A stretch of DNA of 64,000 nucleotides from Cerioporus squamosus. Taxonomy: Eukaryota; Basidiomycota; Agaricomycetes; Polyporales; Polyporaceae. How positions within the stretch are numbered: the stretch's first letter is position 1; each line of letters opens with the position of its first letter. The position numbers were made by a program, and so were the translations under genes. The stretch is from positions 62,001-126,000 of the forward strand of contig JABYQS010000051.1 of assembly GCA_022592435.1 (NCBI GenBank), read 5' to 3'. A model generated the notes under the pieces. The model had not been told where the DNA came from. It worked only from the letters and a program-made list of their open reading frames with translations, and made no database searches. Shown piece after piece: positions 21,732 through 34,673 of this stretch.

Positions 21732-24509
21732 ATGTTCAACGCACCTCGTCCCGTGCAAGCCTATGGCAGCTCTTCGCAATTCGGCGCAAGTTTCGTAACC
21801 GAGAACCCCCTCATTAGCTCCGTCTACGACGACGGGCTTGACCCTTGGAGTACATCACCCAGTCCAGCACCGGTGCTGCCATCGTTTCCAGCCACATCTT
21901 CGGGTGGCCTGAGTTCAGTGATCGGTCCGTCATGTCCCAGTTTATTCTGTTTGGCTCAGACTTGACGTATTAGCATAGGCGAAGCCCCAATTCCTGCCAT
22001 CTACACCAGAGCTTTCGCTGCCGTCGATCCAACCAACACGGGCGAAACATCCGTCAATGCATTGTCCAGAGTACTGGGTACCTCGTCTCTTCCGGCTTCA
22101 ACAGTGGACAGGGTACGTCAAGCATTTCCCTTCACGAGAATTTGTCTTGCCTGTAGGATGCATTGGGTGGCAGGTAGGTAGCTCACCCTGCGCATGATGC
22201 ATGCCTACGGTGTACTGCGACTGCCTCCCCGTCCAATCCTGCTAGTCGTAGTATCTTCATGTCCTGTACGTTGCTATCGGAATTACTGACTACATCGCAG
22301 ATTGTAAGCCTTGTCAGCTCAAGACCGCGGGTATCACGTCTCGAGTTCTTTGTCGCCCTTGCCCTCGCAGCCCTGGCGCAGTCTGGGAAAGGTAAGTCAT
22401 ACCACATTATCCAGTCATTAGGCCAAGGGACGCTCGCTGAAGCAATTGGAAAGATGTCAGTATCGAGCGCGTTGCGGCGCTCGCCCAGGAGAATGCACTT
22501 CCCGAACCAACGCTCGATCTCGGCTCATTACCCCCCTCTCAATCGTCCTTCCATGATATCATGCAGATGCCACCCCCACCAACTCGTGGGTACTCGACCG
22601 AGGATCCATGGAGCTCCAAGTTCACATCACCAAGTGCCGCTCCGAAGGCTCCTCCTCTTGGTAGTATTAACAATGGCGCGCCGTCGAACATTTCGGGCAC
22701 CGGCTTGCCTCGCGAATGGTGGAAGAAGCAGGAGACAGTCTTTGTGAATATTCTTGGACAACAAGGCTTCATTCTGAACAGGTACCTGGTCTACGAGGTC
22801 TCAAGCGATGTATGTGTACTTCGAGTTTTCCCCGCAGTACCTTGCACATTAATCCGATTACCTCCAGCGTGGTGCGCCCGTCCCAAGACGGTATTCCGAG
22901 TTTGTATTCCTGTGGGACGTGTTAGTCAAGCGCTATCCTTTCCGATTGCTCCCAGCTCTGCCCCCCAAGCGAATAGGTCGTGAGTACTCTTGGCAATCAA
23001 TCCCCCATGCTCGATATCGACTGTGACCCCCCTTACAGCCGACGAAGGTTTCCTTGAGCAGCGCAGGTTCGTCTTGACAAACGCGACACCTCACTCAGCA
23101 ACTGACAGTTTTGATATGTAGGCGAGGACTGGCTCGTTTCATCAACTTCGTGGTGTGCGTGGTATTCTGAACAAGTCTGATCTCGAGACTCATCTTCCAT
23201 AGTAACCACCCGGTGATCAAGGACGATCCAGTCCTGCAGTCTTTCCTGACAGAACCATCGCTCGAGGAATGGCGCAAGCACACTGCGATCTCGTACGAAG
23301 AGGAGTCCGCGACCAAGCGGATCGACCGTGTCGAAGAGATGGCCATCCCCAGCGACCTAGAAGATAAGCTTGCGTAAGTCCCATCTGCGCGTGTGATCAC
23401 TATTTCAGGATTTTGACCAGTTCATCAGCGTTGTTCGAGGGAAGATCGGCTTCCTCATTGAGCATTGGCAGCGAATCTGCCTACTCACGGAGCGCATCGT
23501 CAGGCGCCGAGAGGCAGCAGCGGTACGGCTCACTCCTGTCATGAGGCCAAGCTTCTTGCCGACTCACCTGCCTCTGCCTCTGTTTGCTGGCCTGTCTTCC
23601 TCTCCTTCTGCCACATCCTCTTCATCCACTTCCGCGCCGTCCTCGGCGTCTGGCTCTCCCGATCGTGACACGGACGGGTCGACGACGTCATCCATCTTCT
23701 CTGGCCTGACATCGACCGCGCGCCGGTCGGTCTTGGACGGACAGGCGGATCTCTCACGTCTCACGAACACTGTCAAGAGCCTCGTTGAGGTTAACGAGCG
23801 CTGCTGGCGTGGCGAGGATTGTGAGCTTTGCGCGGGCGTGAGGCAGGGGCTTGTCCATGTCTCGACGCACACGCAGAGGCACGCGGACGCGCTCGAGCAC
23901 CGAGTGAGTATAGTAGTTCGATTGTCTTGATCTCCGCGATGATGCTGAACTATCCTCCCAGTCGCGAACGATGCTGTACTCAACTCTAGAGTCCCTGAAG
24001 GTTGTAAAATAATCCTTGCTGTATCTGGCAACCTCTGACCCGAGTCATACAGGCCCAACGCGACCTCTACGTAGCCATGCGTGATCTTTTCATCCGTCAC
24101 GATCGTCTCTCGCCCGACCAGGTCGACCGTCTCCGAAAGCGCGTCGATACCAACTCGCACAAGCTCGAGGGCATCAGGCAGGCCAAGAAAGAGGGCTGGG
24201 AGCACGAAGCTGACAAGGTCGCCGTCGCCATCGAGAAGGATCAAGCTGCCATCGCTGCTGCGCTTAACCGCCGTATCTTCATCCGTGCATGGTGAGTCGT
24301 AGTCCACGGTACGTTCAGCAGCCTTCTAATCATCCTTGCGTTACTATAGTATGTGGCACGAACTCCGCGCGGTGCTGCACAACCGAGAAAACACGCTTCT
24401 CACGCGGGCTGTCCAGGCTTTCGCTCGCGAGGAGCATGACTTCTCGGAGGCCGCTGTCACCAACTGGACTTCGCTCGTCGAGGCTGTGGAGGGTATGCCC
24501 CTTGAATGA
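21732..24509 (+). CDS. MVP1: Mvp1 sorting nexin (SNX8-like PX-BAR)
   Basis: Endosomal sorting nexin acting in retromer-independent recycling and vacuolar protein sorting. The N-terminal region has an EH-like helical segment ([40 protein letters not shown]). The PX domain follows: [20 protein letters not shown], then [13 protein letters not shown] and [11 protein letters not shown] long helical BAR part runs on ([40 protein letters not shown]) to [13 protein letters not shown] at 24509. About twelve short introns give roughly 680 aa. The ATG at 21732 (MFNAPRPVQ) is the first in the frame. It converges with PRP4, with 294 bp between stops. Confidence 0.93.
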
Positions 24510-24803
24510 TTCGGTAGCCTAGGATGCTGGAGTCGGACTGGAGTATGTGGATAATGTTACGACCTGCTGTTTGAGATTTGGACCCGTCATGTCAGTGCAA
24601 CGATCTATCCTTCGTCTTCATAATCAGATACCCCTTATATTCACCTCGAAGTGCATCTCGTGGGAGTCCTCAAGAGCGCATTGCCAGTTGACGGTAGGGT
24701 TGAAGTAGACTAGTCACCCCTGCAGATGCATTGATAACACCTGTACAGACGGACTAACGCGGAGCACATACAAGGTAACAGCAAAAGTCCCAACCCTTCT
24801 CGA

Positions 24804-26765
24804 TCACGAACCATCAGGCGTGAATATCTGGAAGTTGCGAGTGTACGTCCCCGACGCAAGCATCTTCCCATCATGGGACAAATCCACCGACATGACTTTG
24901 TTGCCGTCCGTCGGTAGCGTACGTAGGCATTGCCAGTCGTCTGCGCTCCACAGCTTCACGAGCCCGTCGTAGCCGCCGCTCGCAAAGTACAGCCCAGAGC
25001 GGTACTTCCACTCCTCGAGCGACTTCTCGGAGTCGCTGGGCTTAATATCTGGGGACGACTCTTCGGTGCCGTTCATTGCGACGTCGGGCGTGTAGTTGGG
25101 TGGTAGCTCGTCCGCGTAGAAGAAGCGCACGTCGGAGACGTTGGAGAGGTGCGCGGGGATGGTGTATAGTGCCTTGAGCGAGCGCATGTCCCATATTCGG
25201 ATGGTGTCGTCTCCGGAGCCGGTGGCGATTTGGTAGCTGGACGAATTCCGTATGAGAAGGCACGTCGAAGATGAAGAAGACAAACGTACCCGTTTGGTGA
25301 GAAGGCTATTGAGAAGATGGCTTGTACGTGCCCGTCGAGGACCATTGCTGTTCGCCCGGTGCGCAAGTCCCATACCCGGCCGATAGCGTCCAAACCGCTG
25401 CAGAGCAGTTTTAAGATGGATCAAATTAGAGTTCAGAGGAAGATGCATACCCGGATGCGCACAGCGCGCCATCATTCTGGAACTCAACAGAGAAGACCTC
25501 CTTCGAATGGCCCTCTTGCAGCAGCAGCTCCTTTGCTGTAGCCACGTCCCACAGCCGCCATGTTGTGTCAAAACTCGCGCTGGCTACGTAGTTCCCGGAA
25601 GGATGGAACGCAACACGCGCCACTCGATCCGCATGTCCCTTCATTATTGCCAAGGGCGTTTCGCTTGCGCGCACTGGTCAGATACGAGCCAAATATCGAG
25701 ATAAGCAGAACGAACCTGTTCAGAGACCACAGATTGATAGTTTGGTCAGCTGCGCCGCTGACCATGTTTACAGCATCTTCACTTTGGGACAAAGTAGCCT
25801 GCGGATGCCATGCAACACCTCCGACACGATCGGTATGCCCTACATAGAGGATGAGTACTCTTGGCCACCACGCTGAACAACCAAGATTAAGTACCTCGGT
25901 ATGTCCGTACAGGAGTACAGTCAGGCATATTCCATAGCTTGACATTGCCTGCCCAACTAGCGGTCGCCAAAAACTTGCTATTTGGCGAAAACCGGACGAG
26001 AGATATTGGTCGTTCATCGCCTATCTGAGACCCAAGGTTCGCGAAACTCTAGCAGGGTGTCAGTCGGTGCTACTCTTCAGTGCTGTGTGAGCATACCTTG
26101 ACTTCCGCGAAGACCTTCTTGCGTATGTCGAGGATACGACCAAGCGGCATCTTGCTGTCTAGTCGCTGCTGCGCGATGCGTTTTTGAGCTCTACATGGGA
26201 ATGCGAAAAGGAGGCGAATGTAGTAAGCACCTAGTCGTGTTCTCCACCTATCGGAAATCCCACCTGGGAAGAGAATACTCCGCCAGCGATCTTCGTGCTT
26301 CGAGCAACTCGAGGGAACCAGGGGTGTAGAACTCCTCGACCTACACACCGAAGATTGGCACACGGACACGAGGACATATGGCTGCCGGACGTACCTCTTC
26401 TTCGCTCTCGTCTTCAGAGGTCTCCTCGTCCACTTGCATGGCATCGTCTCCCCTAGCGGCGTTAATTTGGGATAGAACGTATATGAGACGGTCTCTGCGG
26501 TCTGGAGGCTAACATTCATACATCAGTATTATAGGACATGTCTCGATACTTTCCATACACTCACCCGTTCTCCGAAGAGCGTTATAGGTTCGCCCATTTC
26601 GCGCAACCTCGCCTTCACCTTGTTGTCGTCCGTTGGAACAGCGAGGTTTCGCGCCTTCTTCTTTCGCTCGAGCTCGTCCAGGATAACCTGATTCTCCAGA
26701 CGCGCTCTCTCAGAGCCCTGGTAGTTCCCATCGTCCATGAGCGTGTCAAATGTTAGTTCCGACAT
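24804..26765 (-). CDS. PRP4: U4/U6 snRNP WD40 protein Prp4
   Basis: Spliceosomal protein of the U4/U6 di-snRNP that partners Prp3. The N-terminal PRP4-like (PSF) motif is seen as [14 protein letters not shown] followed by RRDRLIYVL. An acidic linker ([12 protein letters not shown]) and a basic helix ([20 protein letters not shown]) come next. Seven WD repeats then run to the C terminus, such as VWHP-like [33 protein letters not shown] and FDTTWRLWD, and the last is [18 protein letters not shown]. About seven introns; roughly 530 aa. The start ATG is at 26765 ([13 protein letters not shown]). Only 199 bp separate it from the PMT4 start on the other strand, a compact two-way promoter. Confidence 0.94.
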
Positions 26766-26964
26766 GGTTGGGCGGAGGCGGCGGCGAGCGCGATGAACAG
26801 AGGAGGGTGGACGCGACCCAAGTCGAGCCAAATAGACGCCGAGCGCGGGCGCAGTAGCGTGTTTGGCGCGCAGGCGGACAGCGTCACTGAAGCGACGTGT
26901 CTCGCGAACAACTCCCATACCTCCTTCCTCTCTCTTCCACCTCCACCTCCCCTCCCCCTTCATA

Positions 26965-29843
26965 ATGTCGGGCGGCGGCCCCAGCAGAATCCGTCAGAGA
27001 AAGGGACAGCCCGACCTGCGCAGGGAACTTTCGCCGGATGTCGACGATGACGAGCAGTTGGATGTCCAGAACCCCGTGCGTGACACGTATGTGCTATGTT
27101 CGACTTGAGCTCACGCGCGTGTCATGGACCAGCGCAACCGCAGCTACGTTGAGAAGCTCTTCGAGTCGGAGCAGATCAATGTGGCCATGATAGTGATATT
27201 GACAACCCTCGCGTTCGCGTTGCGGTTCTACAAAATCAACCATCCGGACCAAGTCGTGTATGTGCCACATCTATATGCGCGTCGCGTCTGTTCTCACATG
27301 GATGTTGTGTCACAGCTTCGATGAGGTCCACTTTGGCAAGTTCGCGTCGTACTACATCCTGAGACAGTACTACTTCGACGTCCATCCTCCGTTCGCGAAA
27401 CTCCTCTTCGGTCTTGCAGGCTGGTTTGTTGGCTATGACGGTCACTTCGGCTTCGAGAACATCGGCGATAGCTACACCAAGGCGCATGTCCCATATGTCG
27501 GCATGCGTGCACTCCCGGCCATCTTCGGTAGTCTTACGGTCCCAGTGGTCTATGCAATCATGAAGGAGTGCGGATTCTCCACCATCGTCGCGGCCTTCTC
27601 AGCTACAATTGTTCTCTTCGGTATGTGCCCATATTCATCAGTGCCTCCGAAAATTCCTCACAGCCGACCCCGAATTCATCAGACAACGCGCACGTTGCGC
27701 AGGATCGTTTGATTCTCCTCGACGCGACCCTCATCTTCTTCATGTCCTTGACCATCTACTCGTACATCAGGTGGAGAAAGCTCCGCTACCGGTGCGTCAT
27801 TCTCATCATATGCTACCATACAGCCAGTCTGACATAGCTGTAGCGACTTCTCCTTCGACTGGTGGGTATGGATCCTCGCGTGCGGGACCTTTATGGCCTT
27901 CACTTGGGCCTCCAAGGTCAACGGCATCTTGACGGTTGTTGCCATCGGCATCGCGGTCCTCATCGACCTTTGGGACATCCTTGACATCAAGAAGGGACAC
28001 AGTATGGTACGGCCTTCTTGTCGCAGATGTGAACCGTTTGACTCATTGGGCGGCAGGAATACTTCTGGAGACACTTCGTTGCAAGAGCCGTTGCATTTAT
28101 CGTGCTTCCGCTGTTCCTGTACCTCTCGATCTTCTATGTCCACCTCGCTCTCTTGACGAACTCGGGTACCGGCGATACGTTCATGAGCCCTGCGTTCCAG
28201 GAGACCCTGAGGGGCAATGAGCTTTTGCTCAACAGCCAAGGTCAGCTGGTTGTACATGGTGTCGCCCAGTATCAGTCCTAACTGGCGATCTAGAGCTTCG
28301 CTACTATGACACCATCTCCATCAGGCACAAGGATACGCGCGTCTTCCTTCATTCTCATCCCGATAAGTACCCCCTCAAATATGAGGACGGTCGTATCAGT
28401 AGCCAAGGTGAGTAAACACAGGCTGTGCTTGGTATATGCATCATGCTCACAACTATCGTAGGTCAGCAGGTTACTGGATATGGCCACGAGGACACCAACA
28501 ATCACTGGCAAATCATCCCCACGAAGGCACTCCCGGAGACTGGTCGTGGCCGTATCGTTCGCCATGAGGATGTCATCCAGCTTCTGCACGTCAACACCCA
28601 GACGCTTTTGCTCACCCACGACGTCGCGTCACCTCTCATGCCAACCAACGAGGAGTTCACAACGTGGCCAAAGGACGACCATTCTCGCTACAACGACACA
28701 CTCTTCCAGCTCCGCCTCGTCGATGGACAGGAGGGGGAGGCGTGGAAGAGCAAGTCCGGACACTTCCGCTTGATCCACGTCCCGACTAAGGTTGCGATGT
28801 GGACTCACCCGAAGCAACTTCCCGACTGGGCATATAAGCAGCAGGAGATCAACGGCAACAAGAATGTCAATGACAAGACGGCTATCTGGTTTGTCGATAC
28901 AATCATCGCTGACGAAAGTATGTACTCCTCTCTTTCTGCGCCCTCGATGGCGCTAACGTGGAACTCCTTTGCAGCCGGAGAAGACATGAAGGAGCGTACC
29001 GGCGATATGCCGGCCAAAGAACCCAAGCACATGAACTTCTTCAAGAAGTTCCTCGAGCTTCAGATCCTCATGCTTCAACACAACGCTGGCTTGACCGCAT
29101 CGCACCCCTACGCTAGCGGTCCCATCAACTGGCCCTTCCTCATCAGTGGTATCAGCTTCTGGACGCAAACCGAGGGTCAGAAGCAGATTTACTTTATTGG
29201 CAACCTGGTGGGTTGGTGGACGTGCGTCATCGGCATTTCCCTGTACACGGGTATCATGCTGGCGGACCTCATTGCTCGCCGTCGGGACATTGAGCCGCTG
29301 ACCGAACGTGAGTCACAACCTACGCCTGAGCATGAACCTTTCACTCAACATTTATGATCATGTAGCTGTTCGCCACCGTCTCGTCAACTCCACCGGGTTC
29401 TTCGTGCTGTTTTGGGCCGTGCACTACTTCCCCTTCTTCCTCATGAGCCGACAGCTCTTCATCCATCATTATCTCCCTTCTCACCTAGTCTCGGCGATGA
29501 TTGCCGGCTCCGTCTTGTCCTTCGCGCTGTCGGAGACCATCAACTACCCTGTCTCTGTATGGGGTCCTCGTCTCCGCGTGCCCAAGACGCCAACGTACGC
29601 CGACTTGGGCATGCGTGGCCCGATCGTTGTCGGTGTCTTCTCGCTCATCATGTTCATCATGTTCGTGTACATGGCGCCACTCACCTATGGAACGCCTGGG
29701 TACGTTGCGTTTGCTTGCTTCAGTGTTATATGGTTTGCTGATCGCGAACCCCGCACAGTTTGGATGGTCAATCTGTCAACCGCCACCGTCTGTTGTCAAG
29801 CTGGACCCTGCACTTCGCGGCGAAGCCTACCGACGCGCCATAA
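26965..29843 (+). CDS. PMT4: Protein O-mannosyltransferase, PMT4 subfamily
   Basis: Transfers mannose from dolichyl-phosphate-mannose to Ser/Thr of secretory proteins in the ER, which matters for cell-wall glycoproteins. The DE motif of the first lumenal loop is visible at [34 protein letters not shown] follows. Three MIR repeats lie in the central lumenal loop ([49 protein letters not shown]). The end has several helices, with [20 protein letters not shown] typical of the C-terminal part. The [10 protein letters not shown] and [17 protein letters not shown] segments fit Pmt4 better than Pmt1 or Pmt2. About ten exons; roughly 780 aa. The last exon reads [12 protein letters not shown] to the stop at 29843. 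A CT-rich tract precedes the ATG. Confidence 0.94.
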
Positions 29844-30460
29844 TCCCGGCAGGTCTGACTTGGGGATGGTTGTGTATAAGGGTTCGTGCTAGCGCGAGCT
29901 GTGGATTTGTGTCAAGTAGTAGTTCTTTGCCCTTTGGGATTCCCCCGAATGTATATATGGTTATGGATCGATGAATCTCACGCCGCGAATACATATTCTG
30001 TTGGCGTTCGTCACTCACGGCGTCGTATACGCATTGGCTCCCGAAGGTACGTACATACCTGTAGCCTTGCTCAAACATGCCGCCAAATTGGTGCGTCATA
30101 TAGAAGTACCTCCCGCTGTCTGATTGTGAAGGCCTTACGGTCATAAATAAGACGGAGACCAGATCAGGTAAATCATCGACGCCGCTACACTACGAGAGGA
30201 TGCTTAAGCACCCTGGGGACCCATATCAATATCTCACCCCCACTCGTTCAACGCATAAGAAGCACGGCACTACAAACGATATTCAGAGACCATAGCATGT
30301 GGCTATTACACGTGTCGCGTATAGTACGATACAAATACATGGGTTGAATGCACGTCTCGAGCAACTGCAGAGCACCAAATCGGTCGCAGAATACCTATCA
30401 TACACGCCCGGCCAAGGACAACAGCGACCTATTCGCCGCAACGGAGCGACAGCAGACATC
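29844..30460. other. Convergent 3' gap PMT4 / BYE1
   Basis: About 0.6 kb between two stop codons. It probably holds both 3' UTRs. No further gene is visible. Confidence 0.6.
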
Positions 30461-33400
30461 TCAATTCCAGCGCTGTTCATCATTCCACCCACCACCGCCT
30501 CCTCCTCCTCCTCGGTTATTGCGGGGACCAGTAGGCGGGGGCCCACCACGTCCTCTCGGACCACCCCGCCATCCTTGATCGCGTCCGCGTCCACGGTCGC
30601 CGCCTCGCCCACGGGACCCGCGTCCTCGGAACCCTCTGTCTTGGTCATACCCGCCGTTGTTCTGGTAGGGTCGGTCATATCGTTCGCCGCCCCCATATGG
30701 CCCACGCGGTCCCGGGGGCGAGCCGCCCGTGGGGTAGGGCTGGGGGTGTTGTTGGTGATATGGAGGAGGTGCGGGAGGCGGGTACTGGGGCTGGTTCGTC
30801 GTCCATGGTTGCAAGGCCGCTGAGGGCAGTGCAATAGGCTGAGGGGCACCGCCCATAGTTGTGTGCGGGAGCGGAAGGGGTTGGGGAGGAGACATTCCGG
30901 TAGAAGGCGGAGGCTGGGTGAAGGCACCAGTCGGTTGAGTAGCACCAGTCAGTGCTTGGAGCATGAGTTGAATCTGGCTCGGGTCAAACGATACAGCGGA
31001 GGGTAGAGCTGGCGCAGAAGTGATAGCAGAAGGGGGAGACAATGAACCGCCGGCAGGCGACTGCGATTGAAAGCCGGGTAGCGTCTGCGAATGAGCTAGC
31101 GGTATGCCTAACTGCGAGAGTTGAGCTAGGTCGATGTTCGGAACAGGGGATGGCGCAGCAGATGCCTGGGGAACAGCTGGAACAGCCGTGGGCACGGGAG
31201 CGAGCGCGGGTGTGGGCTGTGGAGGAGGAACCAGCTTGCCCTTCGTCAACACCCAGATGCCGACGAGGTAGTCGACCGACCGCTCCTGCGGTATCTGAAG
31301 CTGATCCAGAAGCTCCATGTACTCCGGGATTGGTTCAGTATGCAGCAAAGGTATCGCGTAGAGCTCGCGACCAGGGGCGCTAGCCTTGGGATTGTGACCC
31401 CACGGGAATATCAAACCATGTCGTCTGCCAGAGGAATGAGCATGATGGGCAAACAGCAATTAAGTGATGACTTACCCTTTCGACACGAGGTGATTCTTGA
31501 GAGCGTCGAAGCCAGCAGGATGGGAACCTGGTGCGGGGGAGAACGCGACGGCGATGAGCTCCTTCGACGGATTCAACCGGACTTGCGTGAGATATTGGGC
31601 CGACTTCTCCACCGGAACACGTCCATCGATCCTCAACTCCTTGTTAGGAAAGAGGCTCTGCCACAAGAGAGACTCGCTGCCCAGAGTTCGACCTCCTGAC
31701 TGACGAGCGACGACGGCAACCTCCTGAGGAATAGCGGAGTCTAGAGGCATGCTCAACTACAGGATGACGCGTCAGACTTGCTACCTATCGCACATATGAA
31801 CAATGACTCACGGTTCCGTTCCACACCGGAGCCTGGTCTTCAAAAGCGACGACGTGTTTTTCCTCCGGGACAGTCTCCATGGGCTCGGGCTGCGGCTCGG
31901 CTCGGGAGCCTTCGTTTCTTCCTGGTCCTGATCATTACTGAGGAACATGTCGAAGTCTTGATCCTCTGCTTCGCCGCCTGGAGCGTCCGTATCCATTGGT
32001 TGATCGTTATCCGCCTTGGGTTCCGTATTGTCCTGGGGTTCTTGTGGCGCGCCAGCTTCGGATGCTTCGACACCCGGTCCAGGGGTCCAGAGGGCATTGA
32101 GGTTGAATGATGACCGTGATGGCGCATCAGGCTGCGAGCCTTTGGCAGCGAAAGGGGACAACCCAGCAGCAAGCGTCGGGGTAATGGGGGATGGGGTAGG
32201 CTGCGGCGCGTGTTCCGTGGACTCTGTCTGCGATGCGTAGATGGGGACTCCCCGAACGGCGTAGGCAGCGCATCCACCGGGGTCATCGCGACCTCTCCAG
32301 ACGCCTCCTCGTCAATGTTTATGAGGTCCGCAAGGTTCAACTCGTTCTCCAGAGGCCCAGCAAAGTCTGACACTGACGGTACGAACAGCGGGTTCGCCGG
32401 TGGTCTGCCTATCGGTACTGCGGATGTAGGAGAGCCAAGAGCGGCGGACTGAGCGTGAAGCGGGACAGGCGGGGGCGCACCCCAGGACGGGGCTTGCCCG
32501 ACAACGGGAGACTCAGGCGGGGCAGAGCCCTGGGACTGGGCGCGTTGCGCCTGCAGGCGAAGACGAGCGAGACGCTCTTTCTCAATCCTCTCCTCCTCTT
32601 CCTCCTCAAGCTCACGTTCTGCCTCGCGCTGCGCACCACCAGTCACATCCTCGATGTCCTGCAACCCCTTGTGCGTGAGCTTCGCACGAGGAACGGTCGA
32701 CTTCTTGAGAATGGAGTGCGCAAGCGCCTCCTCCTCGAGCTTCTTGATAGACTGCTTTTCTTCCTCGCTTGCAAGGTCAGTTGAGGACATCGTGGACAGC
32801 TCTTTCGGTGATATATGGCACGAGGCTATACGCATGTGGAGGACAACACGGTCTGCTTTGCTCAAGTTAAACGTAAGCATCCGGAACCGCTCCCTGTAGT
32901 GGCACGGGTGATAAGTCGTGAAAACCAGCAAGTAGGCACAAGGAATCAACGCACTTATATTTCGCAGCGACAACGTGCTTCCCCTGTTTGTCTGGCTCCG
33001 AGTAGAGTTCGTACATGCACTGCTCGAGGTCGACACCAAATTGCTTGGCCTTGGCCTCCAATCGCTCCTTCTCTTCTGGCGTTAGCTCTTCAGTCTTCTT
33101 GTCGGGCTGGAGCGAGCCACGGGTCTCCCCATCGTCCTCATCACAATCGCGGAGGAATGGGTAGCGCGTAAATATCTGACAGAAAAGATCCTGTAACTTT
33201 GTCAAGCAGTATTTGCGTGCCGCATCTTCTCCCGCCGTTGACTCGGAGCGGGGCCGTTTCGGCGGGGGCACGGGTTGTCCGTGCGTCGACTTCCTACGCT
33301 TCGATGGGTTGCTGGCGGATGGCGAAGCCCGGTCGGACACAGCGGCTGGGGTTGAGTCCTTCTCCTTCGAAACAGCGCTTTCGCGACGGAGACGTTTGGG

Positions 33401-34673
33401 ACTTTGAGCGCGAGCCATATCGGCGTCAGATTCGTCGTCAGAAATATGCGACTGACGCGAGATACGCCGCTAATGATTGAGACGTCAGCGAAATCCTAGA
33501 CAGGAGGGTACGACCACAGACAAGCCAAAACACGATACGTCCGAGATTGGGATAGGAGCTAGTGAAAGACGTACCTTTGGTGCTTTGTCCTCCGGCATAT
33601 ACTCGTCGCTTCCGTCGCTCGAGGGGTCTGAGTCTGCATCCTCCTTCATGCCGGTTTCTGCCTTGCTGGTCTTCTTCCCCTTCGAACTTGACGGCGATGC
33701 GTTAGCCAGTGCGCTGTCAGTCGTGCCTTCTGGCTCTTCCCAGTCCTCTGCGACGAAAGCGAAACCATCAGTCCATCTGTCCTCACATGTATAAGACACT
33801 GAGGATTAAGAAAGAGTGAAAATAAAATGTGAAGAATGCACCACATCTATGAAGCAGAAAGCCATCGCTACGCCCGTACTGTACGTCCCTCCGTCACCAC
33901 TATGTCGCGCAGTGTGGACTCATAGCCTGCCTCACAACATAGGCGCGACCGTTATGACATTGGGCGACTGTATGTCTACCGCCGTGCGAAAAGGGACTAC
34001 AACTACCGAGCGACAGCAGTCTGGGTATCACGTCCAGACAACATGGCATACTGTAGTCGTGCGGCGCTGGGTCTTACATGTCTTACATGCAAGAGATATT
34101 CGTACGACATACGAGAGAGCAACGACCATACACATGGCTACTATCATATTGTGGCGCACCAGTACATCAGAAGGCGAAGAGGGACAAACGGAAGGTCTTC
34201 TAGTAAAAGGGCAATGCAGACACGAGTACTCACTTATGGTTCTCGCACCAGTCTTCTGATGACAGGGAGGACATACGTAGCGGCCTGACGGGGAATAACA
34301 AGTCAGTCTTCGCTACACGCAGTCGATGCGCAGCAGATGACTCACGTATCTCTTCTGCATCCCGTTCACTCAACTCCACACAGCGGAAGTGATACCTGGT
34401 GGACCGAACGTTAGAACGACAAGCAAACACATTGAAGGTCACCGATACACACCAGTCCTTGCAGGCAGAGCAGTGGATCATAGGCGATCCGTCGTCAGGC
34501 TTTTTGCACAAGCAATACGCCTTGGAACTCTTCCTTGTCACCCTGCCCTTGCTCTGTATCCCATTCATCTTGACGTTCTCCTTTTCGTCGGCGTGCACAG
34601 AAGAGTCCTGCGCCACAGTACTCGACCTCGTTGACTGGCGGGTCCTCGTCGTCGTCGTCGTTCGTGTTGACAT
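30461..34673 (-). CDS. BYE1: Bye1-like transcription regulator: PHD, TFIIS-M, SPOC, RGG tail
   Basis: Chromatin and Pol II-associated factor of the Bye1/PHF3/DIDO group. Domains in order are a PHD finger (CLCKKPDDGSPMIHCSACKD, then WYHFRCVELSERDAEEI and YVCPPCHQKTG), a basic linker, the TFIIS central domain (AARKYCLTKLQDLFCQIF to SKADRVVLHMRIASCHISPK), an Asp/Glu/Arg helix, and a SPOC domain starting VWNGTLSMPLDSAIPQEVAV and passing LRIDGRVPVEKSAQYLTQVR. The C-terminal third is Pro/Gln-rich and closes with an RGG-box. A long intron (about 33750-34232, roughly 480 nt) follows the PHD. The model is less certain at 32240-32290 and 31880-31920, where the frame changes inside repetitive sequence. 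The start at 34673 (MSTRTTTTTRTRQ) fits family N termini. Confidence 0.88.
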
